DNA of 34,179 bases. It comes from CANJQJ01 sp964383565 (GTDB lineage Bacteria; Pseudomonadota; Alphaproteobacteria; Sphingomonadales; Sphingomonadaceae). Below, one piece after another: positions 8,954-16,495 of the stretch; within the stretch, counting starts at the first letter, position 1; each line of letters begins with the position of its first letter. Location of the stretch: the NCBI GenBank assembly GCA_964383565.1, contig CAYLIK010000013.1:1-34179 (forward strand). The letters run 5' to 3'. Below the pieces are notes generated by a model. The model saw only the letters and a program-made list of their open reading frames with translations, searched no databases and was not told the DNA's origin. The position numbers and the translations under genes are program-made.

Positions 8954-10084
8954 GGCAGGGGGCGGCGCGCTGGGCGGCAGGGGCTCGCGGCCGATCGGCA
9001 CGCCCAGACGCTGAAGCAGGTGCGTGAGGGTAACGGTCCCGGGCCGCTCCACGAGCAGGTGGAAGAGGATGGAAGCGATCGCCGCAGCAATGAAGCCGGT
9101 CAGGATGAACAGCGGCGCAGAAAAAGTGTTGCCGAACAGGCCGCGATCCGCGACCCGCAGCAGGACGAGGATGACGAAGGGGTGCAGCAGGTAAAGTGCA
9201 TATGACGCGTCGCCCAGCCGTACAGAAGCTTTTCCGAATGCGCCTGAGAGTGGCGTAGGCCCGGAAATCGCCGCGATCAGGATCAAGGCGCTCGCCAGGC
9301 CCCAGCTTCCGATGCGGGCGAAGCCGTTGGGCGTGGTCGGCAGGGTGAAGAGCCCGAACGGATCCCACAGGTAGAGCGCCACGGCGGCGGCGGCGAGGGC
9401 GATCCTTGCTGCTGCGCTCAGCGCGAATCTGCCGCGCAGGTGAAGCTGCGCAAGGATCATCCCCGCGCCGAATTCCAGTATGATCGGTTGCATCCAGAAG
9501 CGGAGCGTGACGTTGCCGGGCATTGCGAAAAACCCGATGGCGACCAGCGCGACCAGCGTGATCGAAACGGCGGCAACGCATCTGCCGCGGCCCCAGGGAA
9601 TGAAGGCCGCGAACAGCAGGTAGAACATCATCTCGTAATTCAGCGTCCAGCCGAGATCGACGATCGGGAAGGCGAAGCCATCCCCGCGTCCACTGGTATC
9701 GATCGGAAAGAACAGGAAGCTCGAGGCTGTGGAGATCATGGAGGGCAATCTGTTACCGGCCACCGCCGCCAGCCCCAGCGTCAGCAGCGTCACCAGCCAG
9801 TACAACGGCACGATGCGCACGAGCCGCCGAATCAGGAAGTCACGCGCGCCGCGGCCGCTGCCGAACATCCTGCCGCTGGTATAGACCATGATGAAGCCGG
9901 AGATCAGAAAGAAGATGTCGACCCCGGCACCGCCGGCGAAATGCGGCTTTGCGAAAGGCCCGAGCATATCCGCCTTGAGCGTGGCCGCGCCGATCAGGTG
10001 TCCAATGACGACCATGCTGGCCGCAACCGCCCGCAGTAGCTGGACGGAATCGAGCTTCCCGCTGGGTCTTGCAGCCTCAGCCAC
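8942..10084 (-). CDS. Membrane acyltransferase, ExoZ-like
   Basis: A 380-residue acyltransferase-3 protein from the GTG at 10084. It contains VQLLRAVAASMVVIGHLI, GGAGVDIFFLISGFIM, RRLVRIVPLYW and DLGWTLNYEMMFYLLF, matching the acyltransferase at 5439-6524 motif for motif, so the two are paralogues. GTG 10084 lies inside the last codons of the upstream acyltransferase (8-base overlap), indicating translational coupling. A TTG at 10114 is an alternative start that would increase the overlap. The C-terminal tail is Pro/Ala-rich. It is predicted to acylate the exopolysaccharide at the inner membrane; substrate unknown. Confidence 0.85.
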   Translation of the reverse strand: MAEAARPSGKLDSVQLLRAVAASMVVIGHLIGAATLKADMLGPFAKPHFAGGAGVDIFFLISGFIMVYTSGRMFGSGRGARDFLIRRLVRIVPLYWLVTLLTLGLAAVAGNRLPSMISTASSFLFFPIDTSGRGDGFAFPIVDLGWTLNYEMMFYLLFAAFIPWGRGRCVAAVSITLVALVAIGFFAMPGNVTLRFWMQPIILEFGAGMILAQLHLRGRFALSAAARIALAAAAVALYLWDPFGLFTLPTTPNGFARIGSWGLASALILIAAISGPTPLSGAFGKASVRLGDASYALYLLHPFVILVLLRVADRGLFGNTFSAPLFILTGFIAAAIASILFHLLVERPGTVTLTHLLQRLGVPIGREPLPPSAPPPALAN

Positions 10085-11204
10085 CCGGCAACAACCTGCG
10101 CACTTGCCGGCCAAACCGGTTCGACGGCTCTTCGACCAGGCGCTGGGTGATTACTGCTAGAAGGATGGAAGCAATCGGCACTGATATGAGCACGAACAGC
10201 GAGGCCGCCGGTTGCGCGAGCATATGCCCGACCGCGACGAGCCCGACCAGGCAGAGCGGGTGCATCAGATAAAGCGAATAGCTGATCTTGCCGAGGAACA
10301 GCAGCGGCACGGTCGCGAGATCGTCTCGCCGACGCAGCGCGAAAAAGAGGGCGAGGCCAACATAGAGGCTGGTGACGTCGGCGATGATCCGCTGGTTGCT
10401 CGCCTTCTGAATGAAGCCGATCGACGCGATCGGACCCGTCGTGAGGAGGACGACCGCCAGCCCGATCGCGAAATATCGGCGGGCAAGCGGCGTCGCGTCG
10501 CGGTCCGATACGCGCGCCAGCGTGCCGAGATGCATGATCGCCAGGAACATGAAGAGGCCGATCGGCACACCCGTCGCCATGCCGGAATGGCGAAGCACGG
10601 CAGCGACTAGACCCAACGCGCTCAATCCGCCGATCATGGCGAGAAGATAGGCCGGCGATTGCATCCGGCCGATGATGAATGCCCCCAGGCACAGGCCGTA
10701 GAACACCAGCTCGTAGAACAATGTCCAGTAAACGCCGATCAGGTCAGGCTGACCCAGCACCAGCTGGACCATCGTGATGTTGGCAAGGATCTGGGCGGGC
10801 GGGGGAAAGACATCGCCCACGAGCAGCGCCACCGCCAGCGCGCCAGCTATCGAAACCCAATAGGCCGGATAGAGCCGGAAAAAACGCGCGATCAGGAACG
10901 ACGGCACAGGATGCCTGTGCGCGAAGCTGAACGGGATCACATACCCGCTGACGCAGAAGAAGGCGACGACGCCGACGCGCCCGAGGCTGACATAATCCAC
11001 CGCAAGCGATTGGAGGATGTCATGCAGGGAAGATGCCGGGATGAGGCGAATCGCCTCGTCGATTGCATGCCCGATGACCACCGCAAGCGCGGCGATGCCG
11101 CGGATCGCGTCGAGGCTGGTTAACCGAGGGCGGCTGCTTTCATAGTGTTGTACAGGGGAAAAAGATGCAACCGGATCGGCGGTCAGCATCCCCGATGCCC
11201 CCAT
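10077..11204 (-). CDS. Membrane acyltransferase, Acyl_transf_3 family
   Basis: A 375-residue acyltransferase-3 family protein. TSLDAIRGIAALAVVIGHAI marks the first helix with the conserved His, followed by VGVVAFFCVSGYVIPFSF and ARFFRLYPAYWVS, then about eight more membrane segments. It is the promoter-proximal member of a two-gene acyltransferase pair transcribed leftward. Two nearby starts are possible, ATG 11204 and ATG 11189; neither has a strong Shine-Dalgarno, though the second follows a G-rich stretch. Only 29 bases separate it from the end of the upstream export-lipoprotein gene, so all three may form one operon. Acyl donor and acceptor are not evident. Confidence 0.84.
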   Translation of the reverse strand: MGASGMLTADPVASFSPVQHYESSRPRLTSLDAIRGIAALAVVIGHAIDEAIRLIPASSLHDILQSLAVDYVSLGRVGVVAFFCVSGYVIPFSFAHRHPVPSFLIARFFRLYPAYWVSIAGALAVALLVGDVFPPPAQILANITMVQLVLGQPDLIGVYWTLFYELVFYGLCLGAFIIGRMQSPAYLLAMIGGLSALGLVAAVLRHSGMATGVPIGLFMFLAIMHLGTLARVSDRDATPLARRYFAIGLAVVLLTTGPIASIGFIQKASNQRIIADVTSLYVGLALFFALRRRDDLATVPLLFLGKISYSLYLMHPLCLVGLVAVGHMLAQPAASLFVLISVPIASILLAVITQRLVEEPSNRFGRQVRRLLPGG

Positions 11205-11233
11205 CGCCGAGGCCGCTGTGGGCAGGCCATTGC

Positions 11234-11794
11234 TCAGAACGGACGCTCCCCGATCCGGATCGTGTCGCCGGGGCGAACGACGGTTGCGGCTTCCAGGCGA
11301 TAGGACCTCTCCTCAGCTTCGCCCCAGTGGGTGATCATCACCACCTTCTGACGCGCGATCGGGGTGTAGCCGTTGGCAGTCGCGATCGCCTGGCGCACGG
11401 TCATGCCGGGAATGAAGGGATATTGTCCGGGCTTGTTGACCTCGCCCAGGATGAAGAAAGGCCGGTAGCTGATGATCTCGATCGCGACGCGCGGGTTTTT
11501 CAGCACGCTGCGTGAATAGGCGGCGATGATCGCCTGGGTCAGCTCATCGACGGTCTGGCCTGCAGCTTTCACGTCACCGACGAGCGGCAAGGCGATATTG
11601 CCGGTGTCGCTGACCTTGAAATCGCCGCTCAGCCGATCTTCGCCGTAGACGATGAGCCTCAGCGCATCCCCGCTTCCCAGCCGGTAGACGCCCAGCTGCG
11701 CAGCGGTCGGTCCCTTTTCCAGCTTTTTGCTCTGGCACGCGGTCCCCGATACCAGCAACGCGGATGCAGCAAACAAAAAGATCATGCGTTTCAT
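11234..11794 (-). CDS. Polysaccharide export outer-membrane lipoprotein, Wza/GumB-like
   Basis: A 186-residue secreted protein. The N-terminus MKRMIFLFAASALLVSGTAC looks like a lipoprotein signal with Cys20 (the -3 residue is Gly, so the lipobox is imperfect). YRLGSGDALRLIVYGED begins a Poly_export domain (PF02563), and FFILGEVNKPGQYPFIPGM begins an SLBB domain. E. coli Wza is about twice as long; this short form with one SLBB domain is closer to GumB-type proteins. The family forms the outer-membrane pore for capsular or exopolysaccharide export. It is divergent from the Wzc-like gene, its expected partner in a trans-envelope export complex. Confidence 0.88.
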   Translation of the reverse strand: MKRMIFLFAASALLVSGTACQSKKLEKGPTAAQLGVYRLGSGDALRLIVYGEDRLSGDFKVSDTGNIALPLVGDVKAAGQTVDELTQAIIAAYSRSVLKNPRVAIEIISYRPFFILGEVNKPGQYPFIPGMTVRQAIATANGYTPIARQKVVMITHWGEAEERSYRLEAATVVRPGDTIRIGERPF

Positions 11795-12152
11795 GGAGAA
11801 ATGCCTTTATTGAAAGCCTTGCCGCCGGACAGCCTGACCTCGCCGGACAGGTCTCCTTTTAAGACCAACCGCCTGCCCGGACACCAGTTAAAACCACGCA
11901 TGGCATGGCTTTTTCGCACCGGATGAGGTTTATGTGTCTTAACGCCGACTGTCATCGGGAGCCTGTGTGCGCAAGAAAACTCCATGTGGCATCAGGATAT
12001 TAGCGCTAGTTTTGCATCGGGACAAATGCTGCACTTGCTAAAAAATCGGCGGGACTGGGAGCTTCGGATAGCTTGGGCTGGCCAAATATGGCCGGAAGTT
12101 GATATGGATAAGGTTGTAATTTAGAGTGTTTTCCGAAGTGGACGGCAACGGC
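11795..12152. promoter_or_regulatory. Divergent control region between export lipoprotein and Wzc-like genes
   Basis: A 358-base non-coding stretch between two head-to-head export genes. TTGATA at 12099-12104 and TAGAGT at 12122-12127 are 17 bases apart and could be a sigma70-type promoter for the Wzc-like gene. If real, the transcript would begin near 12134 and exclude the GTG at 12126 as start codon. The -35 overlaps a 13-base motif (12102-12114) that recurs at 16158-16170. A near-palindrome lies at about 12080-12093. The short open frames in this stretch show no sign of being genes. I could not pick out a promoter for the leftward gene. Confidence 0.4.
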
Positions 12153-14294
12153 ATGGCCAATGAACTCCAGCGCCGAAAGCGCAACGCACTTGCGGAAGCG
12201 CCACGCGCTCTGGTCGAAAGGGATCTGGGCTATGCGCCGCGTGACGGCAGCCTCGACGGCTCGCGCCTCGGCCAGTTCATCCGGGACAATTACAAGCTCT
12301 TCCTGATCGTCTTCGCTGCGACGCTCGGATTGATGATCCTCTACACGCTCAACAAGACGCCGCTCTACACGGCCAAGTCCAGCGTGATGCTCGATCAGCG
12401 CAAGCGCCAGGTCCTGCAAGGCGTGGACGATGTGGTGTCTGGCCTGCCGTCGGATTCGAGCGTGGTCGATACCGAGGTCGAGATCCTGAATTCGAGCCAG
12501 ATGGCCTATAATGTCGCGCAGCGGGTCGGGCTGGTCCCGAATGTCGATCCGACCAGGATGAGCCTCGATCAGCTCAAGCAAACGTCCGAGACCGTGCAGG
12601 ACGTGATCCGGAACCGGAGCATCACCCGGTCCGGGCTGACCTACATCATCAACATCTATTTCAATTCCACCGATCCGGTGAAGGCGCAGCAGATCGCGAA
12701 CGGTTTCGCTGAGGCCTATATCGATTCGCAGGTCGCCGTCCGCGTCCAGGCCAATGAGCGCGCCCGCACGCATCTCGAACGCGAGATCGCCGAGCTTCAG
12801 GCCAAGGTGAAGCAGGCCGATGCGGATGTCGCCGCCTACCGGGCTTCGACGGGCCTCAACACCACGGTCAGCGGCACGCTCGTCGAGCAGGAAGTGTCCA
12901 GCTATAATCAGGCGCTCGCGATGGCGCGCGCGCAGGCTGCGGAGGATCAGCAGCGGCTGGCATCGGCGCGGGCCCAGCTTGGGCGCGGCGTCGATCAGCT
13001 TGGCGATACCTCGGCGGGCGGCCTGATCGGCCTGCGCGGCCAGCAGGCGGCGGCGAGCTCCAGGGTGGCCGAACTGGAAAGCCGCTACGGTCCCGACCAT
13101 CCGGAGATGATCGCGGCAAAACAGCAGCTCGCCGATATCACTCGGGTCATCAACACGGAAAGCCGGCGGTCGCTCGCGACGCTGGAAACTCAGGCAAATG
13201 CCTCGAGCGGCCGGGCTGCGGCGCTGCAGGCCAAACTGGCGTCAACCGAGGGGCAGCTGGCGCGTGCGGGCAACGCATCCGTGCGGCTGCACGAACTGGA
13301 AAGCGCACTTGAGGCGCCGAAGGCGCTGCTGGCGGCCTATCAGGAACGGCTTGCGCAGATCTCGACCCAGAGCGGCACCGAACAACCCGACGCGCGTCTG
13401 GTCGCCCCTGCCGCGGTCCCTCTACAGCCGAGCTCGCCGAGCTGGCCAGCCAGCATCCTGCTCGGTATCGGGCTCGGCGCGGTGTTCGGGATGATCGCGG
13501 TGCTGGGGAGGCAGCTCTTCGCCACTGGTCTGGCTTCGCCCGCCGAGGTGGAATCGACTTTCGGGGTGGATTTCCTCGCCGCGCTGCCAAGGCTGCGCGA
13601 GGCGGACGATATCGCCCGCATCGATCATGTCGTGGACGAGCCAAACTCCGCCTTTTCGGAATCGATGCGCGGGCTCGCCGCGAGCATTTTCTACAGCGGC
13701 GAGTTCAATCCCAAGGTCGTGTCGATCACCTCCTGCTATGCCGAGGAAGGCAAGACCAGCACGGCCATCGCGCTCAGCCGCAGCCTCGCGATGCGCGGGC
13801 GGCGGGTGCTGACGATCGATTGCGATCTTCAGCGGCCCGCTTTCACCACCCGCTTCGGCATCGGTTCGGGCTTGGGGCTGGTGGATGTCCTGCAAGGGAC
13901 GCCGCTGGATCATGCGATCGTGAAGGATAGCCGCACGCCGGGACATTTCCTTCCGTTCGGCCAGATTTCTCAGCCCGGCCAGACGTTGCCGCACGAGCGG
14001 TTCGTCGCCACGATCGATAATCTGCGCAGCCGTTATGACGTTATCATCCTGGATTTGCCGCCCCTGCTGCAGGTTGCGGAGACCCGGCTGATCGCCGCGG
14101 TTTCGGATGGTGCGGTGTTGCTCGCCCGCTGGCGGCATACCTCGCGTCAGGCGATCGACTATTCGCTGGCGCTACTCGGCCGGACGGGAACGCCAGTGCT
14201 TGGCCTGACCTTGACGCAAGTTCCGGTCTCAAGCGAGATCATGCTCGGCGGCTACGGCGCCTCGCCACCGGTCGCCCTGCGTTCGGCCGCTTGA
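12153..14294 (+). CDS. Wzc/ExoP-like polysaccharide co-polymerase with BY-kinase domain
   Basis: A 713-residue fusion of a chain-length determinant (Wzz) domain and a cytoplasmic bacterial tyrosine-kinase-type ATPase. The first membrane helix is in KLFLIVFAATLGLMILYTL and the second near PASILLGIGLGAVFGMIAVL. Between them lies a long coiled-coil periplasmic region, with a GNVR-like end before the second helix. The ATPase has Walker A EEGKTST (Lys534), Walker A' VLTIDCDLQRP and Walker B VIILDLPPLL. The C-terminal tail carries only one Tyr, so the usual tyrosine cluster is missing. ATG 12153 is preferred over GTG 12126, which would lie in the putative -10. The family controls polymer length and couples polymerisation to export through a Wza-type partner, here the divergent neighbour. 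Confidence 0.88.
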   Translation: MANELQRRKRNALAEAPRALVERDLGYAPRDGSLDGSRLGQFIRDNYKLFLIVFAATLGLMILYTLNKTPLYTAKSSVMLDQRKRQVLQGVDDVVSGLPSDSSVVDTEVEILNSSQMAYNVAQRVGLVPNVDPTRMSLDQLKQTSETVQDVIRNRSITRSGLTYIINIYFNSTDPVKAQQIANGFAEAYIDSQVAVRVQANERARTHLEREIAELQAKVKQADADVAAYRASTGLNTTVSGTLVEQEVSSYNQALAMARAQAAEDQQRLASARAQLGRGVDQLGDTSAGGLIGLRGQQAAASSRVAELESRYGPDHPEMIAAKQQLADITRVINTESRRSLATLETQANASSGRAAALQAKLASTEGQLARAGNASVRLHELESALEAPKALLAAYQERLAQISTQSGTEQPDARLVAPAAVPLQPSSPSWPASILLGIGLGAVFGMIAVLGRQLFATGLASPAEVESTFGVDFLAALPRLREADDIARIDHVVDEPNSAFSESMRGLAASIFYSGEFNPKVVSITSCYAEEGKTSTAIALSRSLAMRGRRVLTIDCDLQRPAFTTRFGIGSGLGLVDVLQGTPLDHAIVKDSRTPGHFLPFGQISQPGQTLPHERFVATIDNLRSRYDVIILDLPPLLQVAETRLIAAVSDGAVLLARWRHTSRQAIDYSLALLGRTGTPVLGLTLTQVPVSSEIMLGGYGASPPVALRSAA

Positions 14295-14303
14295 TTTGAT
14301 CTA

Positions 14304-14446
14304 GGGCCGATCGACATTCAGGTCAGGCTGAGTCGAAAATGGTGATTTTTCGTGACCCGAAGCGCAGCGTACTCAATGTACGTGAGCATCGGAAGTACGG
14401 AAAATCGCCATTTGCAGGCCAGCATCACCTGAATGGCGATCGGTCC
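14304..14446. repeat. Long imperfect palindrome between convergent genes
   Basis: The left arm from 14304 and the reverse complement of the right arm from 14446 match at about 39 of the first 50 positions without gaps, including ACATTCAGGT against ACCTGAATG and AAATGG-GATTTT against AAAATCGCCATTT. The centre holds a small perfect hairpin, CGTAC-TCAAT-GTACG. The last base pair of the palindrome falls in the stop codon of the phosphopantetheinyl transferase gene. It sits between two convergent genes, so it could act as a bidirectional terminator, be a REP/MITE-like mobile repeat, or both. A short stretch like one arm (16 of 18 bases) also occurs at 26196-26213. Confidence 0.75.
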
Positions 14447-15072
14447 TACAAAGTGACCACGGCCGCGCTATAGCCTGGACCCGCGTCGACAGTGCTGATC
14501 GTGCAGCCGGGCTCTCCTGTGATAAGGCGCGGTTGATCGCCCGGCGCAAGCGACACGGAGAAGCTTTCAAGCGGATAGGCCAGGCCGATGCCCAGCGCCT
14601 TGATATAGGCTTCCTTCCGCGTCCAGCAGTTGAAGAAGCCTTCCGCCCATTGCTCCTCGGGCAAGGCCGTGAGGGCCGCGAACTCCTGTGGCGAGAAGAA
14701 GCGCTTGGCGACATCGCGGCGAGCCCTGTCGGGGTCGATGCGCTCTATGTCGCAACCAATCTCTCTTTCCCGGCTCATGACGACAAGGGCCAGATCCTCA
14801 GTGTGTGAGACATTGAAGCGGAGATGGGGTGCGCCCCACACGCTCGGTTTGCCCTGCGGCCCCTCAATGAATCTAAGGCTATCCGGTTCGCCCCCCGTTG
14901 CGTGTGCGACCTCGATGCGAACCAGCGCTCTGCGCACAATGAAGCGCCTGCGGTCCCGTTCGAAATGATAGGCGGCGGCGCGCTCCCGCTCCCTGTCGTC
15001 GAGCAAGGCGCTTAGCTCGGCGACGCGTTCGGGCGGCGGATCGAGGTCAAGCTGGGCGACGCTGAAGTTCAT
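14446..15072 (-). CDS. 4'-phosphopantetheinyl transferase, Sfp type
   Basis: A 208-residue enzyme that transfers the phosphopantetheine arm of CoA to a Ser of carrier-protein domains. The Sfp/AcpT superfamily motifs are all present: FNVSH (86-90), IGCDIERID (Mg ligands D108 and E110) and FFNCWTRKEAYIKALGIGL with E154. The length and two-half structure match Sfp-type, not the short AcpS-type, enzymes, so targets may include NRPS/PKS or similar carriers. ATG 15072 overlaps the upstream stop (ATGA), so translation is coupled to the transporter gene. The open frame extends to 15123, but those codons overlap the upstream gene. No carrier-protein megasynthase lies in this window, so the substrate is unknown. 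Confidence 0.88.
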   Translation of the reverse strand: MNFSVAQLDLDPPPERVAELSALLDDRERERAAAYHFERDRRRFIVRRALVRIEVAHATGGEPDSLRFIEGPQGKPSVWGAPHLRFNVSHTEDLALVVMSREREIGCDIERIDPDRARRDVAKRFFSPQEFAALTALPEEQWAEGFFNCWTRKEAYIKALGIGLAYPLESFSVSLAPGDQPRLITGEPGCTISTVDAGPGYSAAVVTL

Positions 15073-16052
15073 GTCCGCTCGTCCGTGGGCCGCTGGGCGT
15101 AGCGTTGCGCCAGTATGGCGCAAGCCATCAACTGCATCTGGTGGAACAGCATCAGCGGCAGGATCATCGGTCCCACGATGGCCGACGGAAAGAGCGCGCC
15201 GGCGATGGGCACGCCCGACGCGAGGCTCTTCTTGGACCCGCAGAAGACGATCACGATTTCATCCGGCTTGGAGAATTTCAAAGCACGCGCCGCGAAGGTC
15301 GTGACAAGAAGGGCGGCAGCGAGGATCACTGCATCGAGCGCGAAGGTCCAGGCCAGGTCAGTGAGCGAGTATCTGGTCCACAGACCCTCCATCACGGCGG
15401 CGCTGAACGCGACATAGACGACGAGCACGATAACCCCGCGATCGAAACGGGCGAGCAGCGATTTCCACCGATCGAGAAGCGGCAGCATCAGTGGCCGGCA
15501 GAAATGGCCGAGAATGAAGGGGAGCAGGAGCTGCGTCCCGATCTTGGTCGCAGCCGCCCAGGATATGCCGCCCGTCGTTTGCGCGAAGAACAACGCCACC
15601 AGAAGCGGCGTGAGCACGACGCCGAGGATGTTTGACGCAGCGGCGCTGCAGACGGCTGCAGGCACATTGCCTCGCGCCACGGCTGTGAAGGCGATGGAGG
15701 ACTGTACCGTGGATGGCATCAGGCAGAGCAGCAATATACCCGCGCCGATCGCCGGATTCAGCCATTGATCGGCAAGGTATCGCGTTCCCAGCCCGAGAAG
15801 CGGGAACAGCACGAAGGTGGCGCACAGCACGGCGATATGGATTCGCCAGGCGCCGAGGCCCGCGATGATCGCCTGGCGCGACAGCTTGGCGCCGTGGAGG
15901 AAGAACAGGACCGCTATGGCGAGATCGGTGCCGACCTCGGTCGGGCGAACCGCCGCGCCACGCACCGGCAGCACCGTTGCGAGTATGACGGCCGCTGTGA
16001 TCGTCAGAAGGAACGGATCTGGGCGAAACGCCGGAAGAGAAGGCAAGCGCAT
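15069..16052 (-). CDS. Bile acid:sodium symporter-like transporter (SBF_like, YfeH type)
   Basis: A 327-residue membrane protein with about ten helices. Motifs include TDLAIAVLFFLHGAKL near the N-terminus, LCLMPSTVQSSIAFTAVARG and VFCGSKKSLASGVPIAGAL, all typical of the SBF_like family (PF13593; YfeH-type). Its cargo in bacteria is mostly undefined. The start is ATG 16052, which follows CCGGGGGAA closely and gives the family's usual length; the longer frame to 16199 is not supported. It is the first gene of a two-gene unit with the phosphopantetheinyl transferase (4-base overlap). Confidence 0.86.
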   Translation of the reverse strand: MRLPSLPAFRPDPFLLTITAAVILATVLPVRGAAVRPTEVGTDLAIAVLFFLHGAKLSRQAIIAGLGAWRIHIAVLCATFVLFPLLGLGTRYLADQWLNPAIGAGILLLCLMPSTVQSSIAFTAVARGNVPAAVCSAAASNILGVVLTPLLVALFFAQTTGGISWAAATKIGTQLLLPFILGHFCRPLMLPLLDRWKSLLARFDRGVIVLVVYVAFSAAVMEGLWTRYSLTDLAWTFALDAVILAAALLVTTFAARALKFSKPDEIVIVFCGSKKSLASGVPIAGALFPSAIVGPMILPLMLFHQMQLMACAILAQRYAQRPTDERT

Positions 16053-16267
16053 TTCCCCCGGCCTATCGCCTAGTGCGCGCTGATTGAAGCGGAGAGTCCG
16101 GGAAGGCCAGGATTCTGGCGTCGCATTAAGATGAGCGATCCGGTGAGGCGTTGGAAAATATGGATAAGGTACGAGAAATTTTTTGTAATCCGGCACCATT
16201 TGGTTAAAAAAGTGTTAAACGGATAGAGGCATCCTCAATCGAAGTTGCAAGAGCGGGTCTAAGTAGC
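16053..16267. promoter_or_regulatory. Divergent intergenic region with a motif shared with the Wzc promoter
   Basis: A 215-base stretch, more AT-rich than its neighbours, separates the leftward SBF-like gene from the rightward small gene. ATATGGATAAGGT at 16158-16170 is identical to 12102-12114 upstream of the Wzc-like gene, and in both places a TTGTAAT follows within about 25 bases. GTTAAACGGAT occurs near 16215 and again just inside the next gene, near 16279. No clear sigma70 promoter is seen. Confidence 0.35.
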
Positions 16268-16480
16268 ATGGATCAGGCGTTAAACGGATCGATGACAGCC
16301 GATTTGGCCATCTGGTTCTGCACCTTGCGGGTAGAGCGCCAGCACGGCAACGCCGCTCCCGATTTCATCACGCAGCGCATTCAGGATCTGGGTCGCGCAA
16401 ATGATGTGACCGGTGTCGCCGCCTGGAAAGCGGTAGGCGCTCGCCTAATAAAGTTGAACATACCCACAACCATCCATTGA
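16268..16480 (+). CDS. Small DUF6961-like protein
   Basis: A 70-residue protein with the pattern of a small family common in sphingomonads (recalled as DUF6961; not checked): an IW-x-x-x-LRVERQHG helix, then FITQRIQDLGRANDVTGVAAW and KAVGARL. In that family a start right before T-x-D-x-x-I-W is usual, so ATG 16292 (MTADLAIW, 62 residues) is an alternative to ATG 16268; neither has a strong ribosome site. Function is unknown. It has no signal peptide or membrane segment and looks like a small soluble helical protein. It is convergent with maiA, whose end is 15 bases away. Confidence 0.7.
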   Translation: MDQALNGSMTADLAIWFCTLRVERQHGNAAPDFITQRIQDLGRANDVTGVAAWKAVGARLIKLNIPTTIH

Positions 16481-16495
16481 TCGTGGACGTTAAGC

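Noticed and set aside
11791..11985. Small leftward frame upstream of the export lipoprotein
   Set aside because: 64 codons, no ribosome site, no protein-like pattern; lies in a probable control region.
12006..13100. Leftward open frame of 364 codons
   Set aside because: Antisense to the Wzc-like gene, Arg/His/Asp-rich with no recognisable domain; no ribosome site.
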